Shown: positions 6,248 through 15,252 of the stretch, piece by piece | How positions within the stretch are numbered: the first letter of the stretch is position 1 | Layout of the letters: each line of letters opens with the position of its first letter | NCBI GenBank assembly: GCA_013696395.1 | Contig: JACCYQ010000137.1 | Coordinates: 1-34,867, forward strand | DNA length: 34,867 bases | From: Chitinophagaceae bacterium | GTDB taxonomy: Bacteria > Bacteroidota > Bacteroidia > Chitinophagales > Chitinophagaceae | Direction of reading: 5' to 3' | Program-made: the position numbers and the translations under genes | Notes under the pieces: model-generated | Database searches by the model: none | Seen by the model: only the letters and a program-made list of their open reading frames with translations | Told to the model about the DNA's origin: nothing

Positions 6248-6982
6248 TTAGTTGCCGGGTTGATTTTCTTTTTTAGCTCTCTCGAGGTCTTCGGGGGTAT
6301 CAATTTCCACACCCATAAAATCGGTCAATACCATTCTTAAAGGAACGCCATTTTCCAGGTATCGCAGACATTCCACTTTTTCCGCATCTTCCAATGGTGT
6401 TATGGGCCAGGAGGTAAATTCAAGCAAGGCGCTTTTTCTAAAAGCATAAACGCCAATATGTTCATAATAAGGAATAGCTATTTGTTTGTTGCGTGGATAA
6501 GGAATAACACTGCGGCTAAAAAACAAGGAATTAAAATTGATATCTACCGCCACTTTTACATAATTGGGATCGCTGATCAGTTCGGGATCTGTGAGGGGCT
6601 GCATGAGGGAAGCCACCTGCACTGAGGCATCATTAAATTCCCGGAGTAAATTTTCCAATGGTTCTTTTTTAACGAAAGGGGTGTCGCCTTGTACATTCAC
6701 AATAATGGAAACATCCAGGCTTGCGGCCGCTTCAGCAATGCGATCTGTTCCGCTTTCATGCTCGTGGACACTCATCACAGCCCTGCCACCATTATCCGTT
6801 ATTTCTTTGAATATTATTTCACTGTCTGTTACAACGATCACTTCATCAAATAAACCCGTTGCCATTGTATTATCATAGGTATGCCTGATAATCGGTTTAC
6901 CCGCCAGCTCCTGCATCAGTTTCCCCGGAAACCGGGTGGCTGCATACCTGGCCGGTATCATAGCGATTGCTTTTTCTTGCAT
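6248..6982 (-). CDS. kdsB: 3-deoxy-manno-octulosonate (or 8-amino-Kdo) cytidylyltransferase
   Basis: 244 aa, the standard length. It activates Kdo with CTP to CMP-Kdo for inner-core lipopolysaccharide in the cytoplasm. The N-terminal nucleotide loop MIPARYAATRFPGK, the IVNVQGDTPFV motif, YEHIGVYAFRKSALLEF and a C-terminal EKVECLRYLENG are all family marks. The last block usually reads EKLEQLR, so there is a Gln-to-Cys change at one position. Because an 8-oxidase-like gene follows in the operon, the natural substrate may be 8-amino-Kdo, as shown for the Shewanella homologue. A TAnnTTTG promoter element lies at 7068-7075. Confidence 0.92.
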   Translation of the reverse strand: MQEKAIAMIPARYAATRFPGKLMQELAGKPIIRHTYDNTMATGLFDEVIVVTDSEIIFKEITDNGGRAVMSVHEHESGTDRIAEAAASLDVSIIVNVQGDTPFVKKEPLENLLREFNDASVQVASLMQPLTDPELISDPNYVKVAVDINFNSLFFSRSVIPYPRNKQIAIPYYEHIGVYAFRKSALLEFTSWPITPLEDAEKVECLRYLENGVPLRMVLTDFMGVEIDTPEDLERAKKENQPGN

Positions 6983-7067
6983 GTTTTTCTTTTTCAGTAA
7001 AGCCTGGCAGGGATTGAATATTCCATTGCTTTTATGAAATTAAATACCAGGTGTCACCAGCGAATGG

Positions 7068-7075
7068 CAAAGATA
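7068..7075 (-). promoter_or_regulatory. Bacteroidota -7 promoter element for kdsB-kdnB
   Basis: TATCTTTG on the minus strand matches the TAnnTTTG consensus exactly, about 85 bp upstream of the kdsB ATG. No clear TTG -33 element is seen at the usual spacing, so it is a motif-only call. Confidence 0.45.
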
Positions 7076-7120
7076 AAAGGATAAAAAGGTGATTAGTCCT
7101 GAACTTCCAGTAAATAAAAT

Positions 7121-7960
7121 TTATGCATCTAATTTTTGAAAAGGTTTTTTCATCAGGCTGATGAAGTCTTCATCCTTTTCATTGGGATAATAGCGGTCCA
7201 GACCATAGCGGATGGATGTGGGATCCAGCTTTTTAAAGGTACCAAAGAGCCGGTCCCAAATGGAAAAGACAGCGCCGTAATTACTGTCTGTATAAGGTTG
7301 TTTCCAATGGTGATGCACTTTATGCATATTGGGTGATACAAGAATATAACTCATTCCATTATCAAGCCATTTGGGTAAGCTGATATTGGCATGCGTAAAA
7401 GCTACTGCCAGGATCAGGACCGTTTGGTAAATCATTACCGCATAAATAGGTGCCCCACTTAAAAATATGGCGATGAAAAAAAACACACCTCTCAGCACAC
7501 TCTCAACCGGGTGATGACGAAGACCGGTGGTTGCGTCCACATTATTATCGGCGTGATGCACCACATGAAAACGCCAGAGAAACCCGAGTTTATGTTCCAC
7601 AATATGAACCAGCCATCCGCCAAAAAAATCAAGTACAAGAAATGAAACCAGGATGGTTCCTAAAATGCCTGCATTGAACCAATATACCAACCCGAATCCT
7701 TGCTGCTGGCACCAGTCGCTCAACATCACGATAAAAATGGCCAATGCAGTATGTATCAGCAAGTGCATCAATGTAAAACCTAAATTGGTCAGCGCATGTT
7801 TAAGCTTGGTTTTTTTATATTTCAGGGTTAAAAGAGGAATAGCGCCTTCAATGATCCAGAAAAGCAACAATCCGCCCACCAGAAAGGCCATTCTTTCAAT
7901 GGGCCTGTTTTCAAGGTCAGAGAAGTAATTGATGATATTTTGTAAAATACCAGGTTGCAT
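7121..7960 (-). CDS. Sterol desaturase / fatty acid hydroxylase family membrane protein
   Basis: 279 aa from the chosen start (MQPGILQNIINYF). It has several transmembrane segments and the histidine clusters of the di-iron membrane hydroxylase superfamily: HIVEHKLGFLWRFHVVHHAD (HxxxH, HxxHH) and later HANISLP and NMHKVHHHWKQPYTDSNYG. Such enzymes hydroxylate or desaturate lipids. The substrate here is unknown. The open frame extends 26 codons upstream to 8038, but those residues are not family-like and the ATG at 7960 begins just before the first conserved region. It is divergent from the DUF2007-type gene, with a shared 90-bp intergenic region. Confidence 0.88.
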   Translation of the reverse strand: MQPGILQNIINYFSDLENRPIERMAFLVGGLLLFWIIEGAIPLLTLKYKKTKLKHALTNLGFTLMHLLIHTALAIFIVMLSDWCQQQGFGLVYWFNAGILGTILVSFLVLDFFGGWLVHIVEHKLGFLWRFHVVHHADNNVDATTGLRHHPVESVLRGVFFFIAIFLSGAPIYAVMIYQTVLILAVAFTHANISLPKWLDNGMSYILVSPNMHKVHHHWKQPYTDSNYGAVFSIWDRLFGTFKKLDPTSIRYGLDRYYPNEKDEDFISLMKKPFQKLDA

Positions 7961-8050
7961 ATGGATGATTGTAAACGTAAAAGTTACGAAGTAAATGATC
8001 TGGCACCAACATTTTAAGTTTTCTATAACCCGGATCAATGGTTAAAAGCG

Positions 8051-8563
8051 ATGAGCTTAGAGCAGCACGGCAGCGTTTATGGCTGGCTTTTCCATAACTT
8101 GCCAGATCATATAATTACCATTTCAAATCAAGATCATAACACGGAAATAAAAAAGAGGTTTGTACCTCTCAAAAGCTTCAATAATTATATTGAAGCCAAT
8201 ATTGTATTGAAAATGCTGCAGGATGCCGGTATCAATTGCCACTTGCAGGATGAGCATGTAAATACCATTGTAAACCTTTCTGCAGGAATGAGACTGATGG
8301 TGTTTTATAGCCAGGAAGAAAGGGCCAGAAATATTTTAATTGAAGTGGAAAACGATTTTCTCCGTTCTGTTCCCTGTACAAATTGCGGTAGTAAATCCCT
8401 TGAGGTTATAATGGTTGATGTTGATATGGAACCGCATTTGGGCAGTATCCTATCCCTGCTTTCAAGGTGGTTTTCTGATGAGGGTACTATGGTAAGAATG
8501 AAACATTATGCCTGCGCAGATTGCGGCACCGTGTTCGAGGACATTCCTTTAAAAAAGGAATGA
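8051..8563 (+). CDS. DUF2007-type protein with C-terminal zinc ribbon
   Basis: 170 aa. Residues 37-100 (FVPLKSFNNYIEANIVLKMLQDAGI...HLQDE) match the small alpha/beta 'putative signal transducing' DUF2007 fold, in which one helix is followed by a ligand-like strand pair. Two CxxC pairs at C109/C112 and C155/C158 form a probable zinc ribbon (PCTNCGS and YACADCG). The first 35 residues look unlike the family and may not be translated. An internal TTG (LPDHIIT, about 8099) is an alternative, and the ATG at 8051 is the only upstream ATG. Function is unknown. Soluble and cytoplasmic. It ends 30 bp from the convergent dnaN. Confidence 0.7.
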   Translation: MSLEQHGSVYGWLFHNLPDHIITISNQDHNTEIKKRFVPLKSFNNYIEANIVLKMLQDAGINCHLQDEHVNTIVNLSAGMRLMVFYSQEERARNILIEVENDFLRSVPCTNCGSKSLEVIMVDVDMEPHLGSILSLLSRWFSDEGTMVRMKHYACADCGTVFEDIPLKKE

Positions 8564-8593
8564 TCTCACACCACAAAAAGTATTATTGCATTT

Positions 8594-9709
8594 TTATTGG
8601 TTCAGCATCAAAGGCATTACCAGCATCATCAATTCTTCATTTTCTTCCAGTTCCGTGGGTTTTAAAATACCCGCTTTGGTAGGCGTTGATAATTCCATTT
8701 TTACTTCATCGCTTTCTGTAGCGTTCAGCATTTCGATCAGGAATTTTGCATTAAATGCAATGGTCAGGTCCTCGCCATCATATTGACATTGCATGCGTTC
8801 ATTACCTTCAAAACTGAAGTCCACATCCTGGCCGGTAAGCTGTAATTCACTACCTGAAATGCTGAGGGCAACCTGGTTGGTACTTTTATTACTGAAGATG
8901 GCAACCCGGCGCAGGGCGCTTTGAAAATTATTTTTATCAACAGTTAATTTATATGGATTATCAGTAGGTATCACCACTTTGTAATCCGGAAAGCGGGCAT
9001 CAATAAGCCGGCAGCTCATCTGGGTGGTACCATGACTAACAAATAAGTGATTGCTGTTATAATTAATAGTGATCTCATCTTCATTATCCGGTAATGCAGC
9101 TTTCAACAAACTGAGCGGTTTGCGGGGTACAATAAAAGATTCGGCTTTGGGACAACTGACATCCGTTAATTTATAACGGACAAGCCTGTGCGCATCCGTA
9201 GCTACAAACTGGATGCTTTTTTTATCCAGCTCAAAGAAAACACCGGTCATTGCAGGCCGCAGATCATCGTTACTTACAGCGAACAGGGTTTTGTTGATGG
9301 CTGTAACCAAACCCGTGGCAGTCATGTTGAAGGAAGTAGTGTCATCAGCAACTGGTTCTTTGGGAAAATTGTCAGGGTTTTCGCCCATCACTTTATACTT
9401 ACCATTATCACTGGTAATTTCAATTCCGAAATTTTTATCAATCGTAAATGTAAGGGGTTGCTCAGGCAGGTTTTTTAATGAATCTAACAGGATCTTTGCT
9501 GGAATACAAACTTTACCACTGTCTTTTGCTTCAATATCCAGTTGTATCCGCATAACTGTTTCCAGGTCGGTCGCAACTACGGTCAGCCTGTTTTTTTCTA
9601 CCTCAAACAAAAAATCTTCCAGAATGGGTAATACCGTATTTGCATTGATAACCCCGGCAATATGCTGCAATTGCTTTAGTAAAGTTGAGGAAGAAACAAT
9701 AAATTTCAT
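8594..9709 (-). CDS. dnaN: DNA polymerase III subunit beta (sliding clamp)
   Basis: 371 aa in the usual three-domain clamp layout. It begins MKFIVSSSTLLKQLQHIAGVI and includes NTVLPILEDFLFEV, ATDLETVMRIQL, LRPAMTGVFFEL, FVATDAHRLVRYK and the C-terminal MLVMPLMLNQ (usually P-M-R/M-L). It encircles DNA and tethers the replicative polymerase. The open frame extends 31 codons further upstream to 9802, but the start at 9709 is the standard KFI start. It is not beside dnaA here, which is common in Bacteroidota. Divergent from the 438-aa gene. Confidence 0.95.
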   Translation of the reverse strand: MKFIVSSSTLLKQLQHIAGVINANTVLPILEDFLFEVEKNRLTVVATDLETVMRIQLDIEAKDSGKVCIPAKILLDSLKNLPEQPLTFTIDKNFGIEITSDNGKYKVMGENPDNFPKEPVADDTTSFNMTATGLVTAINKTLFAVSNDDLRPAMTGVFFELDKKSIQFVATDAHRLVRYKLTDVSCPKAESFIVPRKPLSLLKAALPDNEDEITINYNSNHLFVSHGTTQMSCRLIDARFPDYKVVIPTDNPYKLTVDKNNFQSALRRVAIFSNKSTNQVALSISGSELQLTGQDVDFSFEGNERMQCQYDGEDLTIAFNAKFLIEMLNATESDEVKMELSTPTKAGILKPTELEENEELMMLVMPLMLNQ

Positions 9710-9958
9710 AAATGTGTTTGTTTTGATGATACCGTACCGGTTGTTCAATAGAGAAACGGTTGCGGCGAAACTACTGATTTTTAAAATACAGCGAACATCC
9801 AAACCGGGCTGGTGTATTTCTTGTTGTTAACTGTTTAGGAATCCGGGTAAATCACCATATTTCCTGGTTAGTTTCAACATAACTATCCTCTATTCATCTG
9901 TGCCATAAAAAATGCATGGTACTATTTTTATTAACTTGCATGGCCAAAAAATAATCGT

Positions 9959-11275
9959 ATGCTGGAAAAAATTTTTGGGAGGAATAAGAAAAATACACTG
10001 GCTGACCCTGACATTAATTTTGGCAGATATTCTGATAACAACAAATCAATCGATCAGCTAACAAAATGGAAAGATGCCGAAACCCTTTTTAGGGAAAATA
10101 AAATCTTTGAATGCTTTGATGCTTTTTTTAAATATCTGAAGGATAGTGAATCAGATAATGTGATCCATGAAAGAAATGAGAAGGGAGGTAGTTTTTCTAT
10201 TTACCAGGGTTCTAAGGTTGTTAAAGGTAAATATGATGATAAGACATTGCAGGCTGAAGTCTCCCTGGCCCATATGGTTTTACCCAGCGTGCCAGTAATG
10301 CGGCGTTTATTAGAACAGAATTTTCATGTGTATTACAGTCGCTATGCTTTGGATGATGAAAGACTTTGCATGCTGTTTGATACGATGCTAAATAATGCCA
10401 GCCCTGCTAAACTATATTACGGGTTAAAGGAATTAGCCACCCGTGCTGATAAGCAGGATGATCTGCTGGTGCATGATTTTACTGTTTTGAAAATGATGGA
10501 AACAGAGCACATTATTCCACTGCCAGAAAATGAAAAAGAGGTAAAATTTCAATATTTTCAGAAATGGATCAATGAATTGATTGAACTGGTAAGCTCCCTG
10601 GATATGGAAAAGTTTTCTGGCGGTATCGCCTATTTAATTTTAGCTACTTTCTTCCGTATTGATTTTTTATTAAGGCCTGAAGGAAAATTATTGCAGGAGA
10701 TGGAAAAGGTCATCCAGATATATTTTAAAAAGGACGAAAAGCCTGTAGTTGAAAAAAACCGGGATATGCTGGCTGCCATTAGAAAACAGCAAAGCAAACC
10801 CACTGAAGAAATTACAACCTTCTTATTTAATGCCAAGTACGCATTTGCCATCGTACAACCGCAACCTTACAAAACAATATCCGAAACAATATCCAATGCC
10901 AATCAGAATGTAAACTGGTATCACGATAATGGTTACCCACTTATTGCCCGCCAAATTACGGAATATGGAATTTCCTATTGTCAATACGCATATAGTTTGC
11001 CAAAGCCTGTAACAGAATTTTTCCTGTTGTTTATGATGATCAATCATGATGATTATTTCAGAGCCCTTGGTTTTAAAAATGACTATTACAAGGCGGCAGA
11101 AAATAAGTTTGATAAGGAAGCAATAGAAAATAGGATGGAAGAAATAGAAAAAAACTGGAAACCAAAATATCCACGCATGGGGATCAATAAGGATCGCGTC
11201 CGGTATAATAGTTTATTGCAGTTTAATTTATCTTTTACCAAAGAACTGGAGGAACTGGATATGGATCCGGTATAA
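9959..11275 (+). CDS. Conserved hypothetical protein (438 aa) upstream of protease
   Basis: I do not recognise a domain. The product is soluble, with no signal peptide, and has long helical stretches. An N-terminal basic patch MLEKIFGRNKKN is followed by a probable alpha/beta segment (about 60-115, including GSFSIYQGSKVVKGKYDDK). A helical middle contains LLLRPEGKLLQEMEKVIQIYFKK-like segments, and the C-terminus is rich in Tyr and Asn (NANQNVNWYHDNGYPLIARQ, near residues 311-330). It is 40 bp upstream of the trypsin-like protease gene in the same direction and probably shares its promoter, so a joint role in protein quality control or stress is possible but only inferred. A TAACTTGC at 9932-9939 resembles a -7 element with one T missing. 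Confidence 0.65.
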   Translation: MLEKIFGRNKKNTLADPDINFGRYSDNNKSIDQLTKWKDAETLFRENKIFECFDAFFKYLKDSESDNVIHERNEKGGSFSIYQGSKVVKGKYDDKTLQAEVSLAHMVLPSVPVMRRLLEQNFHVYYSRYALDDERLCMLFDTMLNNASPAKLYYGLKELATRADKQDDLLVHDFTVLKMMETEHIIPLPENEKEVKFQYFQKWINELIELVSSLDMEKFSGGIAYLILATFFRIDFLLRPEGKLLQEMEKVIQIYFKKDEKPVVEKNRDMLAAIRKQQSKPTEEITTFLFNAKYAFAIVQPQPYKTISETISNANQNVNWYHDNGYPLIARQITEYGISYCQYAYSLPKPVTEFFLLFMMINHDDYFRALGFKNDYYKAAENKFDKEAIENRMEEIEKNWKPKYPRMGINKDRVRYNSLLQFNLSFTKELEELDMDPV

Positions 11276-11315
11276 AATTTTACGGTTTATTCTCATTCAT
11301 TAAAAGTTAAAGAAC

Positions 11316-12422
11316 GTGGCTTTCGAAACAAAACGAATCATTGACAAATACCAGCCAGTCGTTATCCAGATTGCATCAAATGATGGAAACGGAACCGGCT
11401 TTTATGTGAAGGATTATGATCTTATCATCACCAATGATCACGTGGTAGAAGGCCAGGGAGAAGTTACTATAGCAGGGAAAACTTTTGATAAGCAGTTATC
11501 AAAAGTGTGGTATATCGATGCCAAGCATGACCTTGCTTTTATTGATCCGCCAAAAGGAGTAGAGCTTCCGGGAATTTCTTTGGGCGATTACCGGGAAATG
11601 AAAGATGGAGATTTAGTTCTCGCAATTGGTCATCCTTTCGGTTTGAATTATTCAGCCACACAGGGAGTAATATCCAAAGTGGATCGCATCAGGGATGGAT
11701 TAAAATATATCCAGATAGATGCAGCCATCAACCCGGGAAACAGCGGCGGGCCATTAGTAAATATAGAAGGTAAGGTGGTAGGTGTAAACTCTTTTATCAT
11801 CCGGGGGGGTGATAACCTGGGGTTTGCATTACCGGTAAATTACCTGCAGGAGGCACTGGATATGTATCTTCCTTATAAGGGAGAAGTTAGTACCCGTTGT
11901 CATAGTTGTGGATTCCTGGTTACACCATCCAATATCGATTCAACCAAATTCTGCCCTTCCTGCGGCACGGAAATAAAATTACCACAACTGCCTGAAACAG
12001 ATTTTGAACCCATTGGTGCGGCCAAAATTGTTGAATCTATTTTAACAGCGATAGGTAAAGATGTAAGACTTGCAAGAGAGGGTATTAATCATTGGAGTGT
12101 AAAAGAAGGCAGCGCCCGAATAAAAATAGTATATAATCCCAGCAACTTTTTTATCAGTGGTGATGCTTATTTATGCCAGTTACCGGCAAATTCGGAAAAA
12201 ATTAAACCCCTTTACAAATACCTGCTGGAAGAAAATTTTAAAATTGATGGAATGGTATTGAGTTGTGTAAAACAAGATATCGTATTATCATGCCTGTTAT
12301 ATGATCAGGACCTTAAGGAAGAAGCCGGGATAGAAACCTTCCGTAACCTGTTCCAGCGTGCAGACCAATATGATGCCTGCCTTAAGGCTGAATTTGGTTG
12401 TCGTCCAAGACTGGAAGAATAA
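11316..12422 (+). CDS. Cytoplasmic trypsin-like serine protease with zinc ribbon and YbjN-like C-terminus
   Basis: 368 aa, GTG start. The N-terminal S1C (Deg/HtrA-like) protease domain has His42 (ITNDHVVEG), Asp72 (DAKHDLAFID) and Ser143 (NPGNSGGPLVN), a complete catalytic triad. There is no PDZ domain and no signal peptide, so it is probably cytoplasmic. A zinc ribbon follows with Cys195/198 and Cys213/216 (RCHSCG, FCPSCG). Residues about 230-368 resemble the YbjN/CesT chaperone-like fold (VKEGSARIKIVYNPSNFF, LYKYLLEENFKIDGMVLS, FRNLFQRADQYDACL). This domain combination is unusual for HtrA relatives. It sits between the 438-aa gene and recX, with recX beginning 8 bp after its stop. Confidence 0.8.
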   Translation: MAFETKRIIDKYQPVVIQIASNDGNGTGFYVKDYDLIITNDHVVEGQGEVTIAGKTFDKQLSKVWYIDAKHDLAFIDPPKGVELPGISLGDYREMKDGDLVLAIGHPFGLNYSATQGVISKVDRIRDGLKYIQIDAAINPGNSGGPLVNIEGKVVGVNSFIIRGGDNLGFALPVNYLQEALDMYLPYKGEVSTRCHSCGFLVTPSNIDSTKFCPSCGTEIKLPQLPETDFEPIGAAKIVESILTAIGKDVRLAREGINHWSVKEGSARIKIVYNPSNFFISGDAYLCQLPANSEKIKPLYKYLLEENFKIDGMVLSCVKQDIVLSCLLYDQDLKEEAGIETFRNLFQRADQYDACLKAEFGCRPRLEE

Positions 12423-12430
12423 ATAACTTC

Positions 12431-12919
12431 ATGATGTACCGGAAAATATTATCCAAAGAAGAGGCCTTACAAAAGTTAAAACATTTTTGCGGTTACCAGG
12501 AACGTTGCCATAGCGAGGTTAAAGAAAAATTATACAGCCTCGGCATCAGAAAAACAGATCATGATGACCTGGTGGCAACATTGATTGAAGAAAATTATTT
12601 GAATGAAGAACGATTTGCCATACAATTTGCTGGGGGCAGGTACAGGGTGAAAAATTGGGGCAGAAAAAAAATAATGTTTGCATTAAGAGAAAAGCAGGTT
12701 AATGATTACAGCATTAAAAAAGCACTTCAACAAATAGATGAAGCGGATTATAAAATGAAATTGAATGATCTTGTTAAGAAAAGATATGATTCTTTGAAGC
12801 AGGAACAATACCTGGTAAGAAAAAAGAAAACGATTGATTATCTTTTGCTGAAAGGCTACGAATTTTCATTGGTAACACAGGCGGTGAATAAATATTTTGA
12901 AAATAATAATTCCAAATGA
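12431..12919 (+). CDS. recX: Regulatory protein RecX
   Basis: 162 aa from the chosen ATG. RecX binds RecA filaments and limits recombination and the SOS response. Family marks are three tandem three-helix repeats, with CGYQERCHSEVKEKL (R-x5-E), LVATLIEENYLNEERFAIQFAGGR and KNWGRKKIMFALREKQV. The open frame begins at 12398, overlapping the protease gene by 25 bp. The ATG pair at 12431/12434 is preferred because it is just past that stop and starts close to the first repeat. Its own TGA overlaps the ATG of the nitrilase gene by 4 bp, so translation is probably coupled. Confidence 0.9.
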   Translation: MMYRKILSKEEALQKLKHFCGYQERCHSEVKEKLYSLGIRKTDHDDLVATLIEENYLNEERFAIQFAGGRYRVKNWGRKKIMFALREKQVNDYSIKKALQQIDEADYKMKLNDLVKKRYDSLKQEQYLVRKKKTIDYLLLKGYEFSLVTQAVNKYFENNNSK

Positions 12920-13728
12920 GCAATACATTGACGCTTACTTTAATCCAATCTCAATTACATTGGGAAAATAAACAGGCAAACCTGGATATGTTCAGAAAAA
13001 AAATATTGGACATAGAAGGTAAAACAGAATTGGTTGTATTGCCCGAAATGTTCAGCACCGGTTTTAGCATGAACCCTGGAAAGCTTGCAGAAACAATGAA
13101 CGGAGAAACGGTTCAATGGATGAAAAATTTATCCGCGGAAAAGAGAGTGATCATCACCGGTAGTGTCATCATCTCTGAGAATGATCAGTTTTATAACCGG
13201 ATGATCTGGATGTTACCCAATGGGGAATATGGCTATTATGATAAACGTCATTTGTTTGCTTATGCCGGGGAGGATAAGCATTATTCGGCAGGTCATAAAA
13301 GATTTATTGCTTCAGTTAAAGGATGGCGGGTTCACCTGCAGGTTTGTTATGATCTGCGTTTTCCCGTCTGGAGCAGGCAGGTACCTGGCAATGAAGATGA
13401 TGAAATCCGCACCGCGGAGTACGACTTGCTCATTTACGTAGCCAATTGGCCCGACCGCCGCCGGCATGCCTGGACAACCTTATTACAGGCCCGTGCCATA
13501 GAGAATCAATGTTTTGTTGCAGGTGTGAACCGGGTAGGAACGGATGCCAACGGCCATTATTACAGTGGGGACAGCCTGGTGGCAAATCCTTTAGGAGAAC
13601 TATACTATCATAAAAAGGAGGATGAAGATGTTTTTACCATTACAATAAATAAAGAAGAAGTGGATAGTATAAGAGAGAAATTACCCTTTTGGAAAGATGG
13701 TGATCATTTCCGGTTACTGGAATTGTAA
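12916..13728 (+). CDS. Omega-amidase (nitrilase superfamily, YafV-like)
   Basis: 270 aa carbon-nitrogen hydrolase. The catalytic triad is visible as Glu44 (VLPEMFSTGF), Lys110 (YYDKRHLF) and Cys144 (LQVCYDLRFP). The FSTGFSMN and NRVGTDANG blocks and the WKDGDHF tail place it with YafV/NIT2 omega-amidases, which hydrolyse 2-oxoglutaramate or 2-oxosuccinamate. It starts inside the recX stop codon. The convergent S41 gene ends 23 bp past it. The physiological substrate is inferred from subfamily likeness. Confidence 0.88.
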   Translation: MSNTLTLTLIQSQLHWENKQANLDMFRKKILDIEGKTELVVLPEMFSTGFSMNPGKLAETMNGETVQWMKNLSAEKRVIITGSVIISENDQFYNRMIWMLPNGEYGYYDKRHLFAYAGEDKHYSAGHKRFIASVKGWRVHLQVCYDLRFPVWSRQVPGNEDDEIRTAEYDLLIYVANWPDRRRHAWTTLLQARAIENQCFVAGVNRVGTDANGHYYSGDSLVANPLGELYYHKKEDEDVFTITINKEEVDSIREKLPFWKDGDHFRLLEL

Positions 13729-13751
13729 TGTTGCCGGAAGTATACAGAAAT

Positions 13752-15233
13752 TTAATTCCGGGAATCAGTGTTCTCTTTAATTAACTGCAATGCTTTTTCC
13801 ATTTTATAATCCCGGCCTTGCCGGATGGCATCAACTGAAGGAAAGGCCTCTACATCGGGCTGTATTCCCCTCCCATCTTTAGCAACGTTTTTATCTATCA
13901 CCAACCTGAATAAGGGTAGCCGGAATTTTATATGGGTAGCCGGTAATTTGACTTCAGGAATCAGCCATGCAGTATTTCCATAGGCACCACCACCAGTTTC
14001 TTCACCTACAAAATAAACATTAGGTTGGTGGTTGATTACCTGGGCAAACAATGTGCTGGCTGAAAAAGAATTGCCCCCTGTAAGCACATACACATTACCC
14101 CCAAAATGATTTTTCTTCCTGGGTTTGAAATAATGTTTTTCAAAATAACCAAAATGATATTTTCCATCATTTTTCTTTTTAGTCATAAACACCATAAAGA
14201 GGTGGTTGAAAAAATAATCATCGATGAGTGCGGAATAATTACTTTTTCGGTTGATGGCATACAGTGAATCAGCTACTTTAAAAGGTGCATTGCTGATATA
14301 TTTTGTAAGAAGCGTTGAATTGGTCACGCTGCCACCGCCATTGCTGCGCAGATCTATAACAAGGTTTTTACTCCCATTTTTACGGATGGATCGGAACGAT
14401 TTTTTTATGAATTTATGAATACCATAATTGCGGCCAAAGGAATGGAGATGCATAATGGCCGTATTATTTTCATTATCGAATGTAATATTGCGGATCATGT
14501 TCCGGCGTTCTTTCCTACTGGTTTTTTCCCTTTGTATTCTTTTTTTGTCGGCTTTTCTGGAAGTATCCCGCACGGGTATAAATGACCTGATCACTGTATC
14601 TTTTTCCGTTCCCAGACTATCCGTAAATGATATTTGGATATTATGGTCTATTCCATATACTGTCCGGTAAACACTGCCAAAACCACTGCGGCTGCTCAGG
14701 GATTGTAGTTTATTAGTCAGGTTATACCCGTCTGAAGAAAGATAGCGGTTAAGGGTATCCGTTAATTCATAAAAATTTTTTCCGTTGACGGATGTAATTA
14801 CGGTTCCCCGTTTTAATATACTATCATGGCGATTGAGATTACTGACTACCACCATGGTGCCAGGCCAAAGTTTCAGGCTTAGCGGAAAGATGCGTAATTG
14901 AGCACTATCTTTAGACCGGCCGCCAGCAGATAACAGTGATGTGTGACCGCAATTAACACGGGCAATTACATAATTCAGGACCTGCCTGAATTCATAACCT
15001 TTCAACGAATCTTTAATTTGTTGCCGGCCCCATTTAAAATAATGATCCATACTGTCTTTCGGAGTATACCAATATAATCCCGGATGCGATTCTTCCAAAA
15101 CAGATTGGAAAATATTGTAGTCCCTATTCAATTCCTGCAAAGAGAATTTTCGATCAGGTTCAAAACCGGCCTTACCTGCTACACAGCTCTGAAATATTAC
15201 CATAACTATCCACAACGCCAGGGTCAACCTCAT
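13752..15233 (-). CDS. S41 family peptidase, probable lipoprotein
   Basis: 493 aa. An N-terminal signal (MRLTLALWIVMVIFQSC) ends in a Cys at residue 17 with a loose lipobox, so it is probably a lipoprotein outside the inner membrane. A PDZ-like middle (RGTVITSVNGKNFYEL) is followed by an S41 protease core with NLVIDLRSNGGGSVTNS, GGNVYVLTGGNSFSAS (Ser391 by alignment with CtpA) and EETGGGAYGNTAWL. The terminal RGIQPDVEAFPS is also typical. The frame opens at a GTG at 15239; the ATG two codons in is preferred. It lies 19 bp downstream of thiL and so is likely co-transcribed with it. Confidence 0.88.
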   Translation of the reverse strand: MRLTLALWIVMVIFQSCVAGKAGFEPDRKFSLQELNRDYNIFQSVLEESHPGLYWYTPKDSMDHYFKWGRQQIKDSLKGYEFRQVLNYVIARVNCGHTSLLSAGGRSKDSAQLRIFPLSLKLWPGTMVVVSNLNRHDSILKRGTVITSVNGKNFYELTDTLNRYLSSDGYNLTNKLQSLSSRSGFGSVYRTVYGIDHNIQISFTDSLGTEKDTVIRSFIPVRDTSRKADKKRIQREKTSRKERRNMIRNITFDNENNTAIMHLHSFGRNYGIHKFIKKSFRSIRKNGSKNLVIDLRSNGGGSVTNSTLLTKYISNAPFKVADSLYAINRKSNYSALIDDYFFNHLFMVFMTKKKNDGKYHFGYFEKHYFKPRKKNHFGGNVYVLTGGNSFSASTLFAQVINHQPNVYFVGEETGGGAYGNTAWLIPEVKLPATHIKFRLPLFRLVIDKNVAKDGRGIQPDVEAFPSVDAIRQGRDYKMEKALQLIKENTDSRN

Positions 15234-15252
15234 AATCACAAAAAAATTAATA

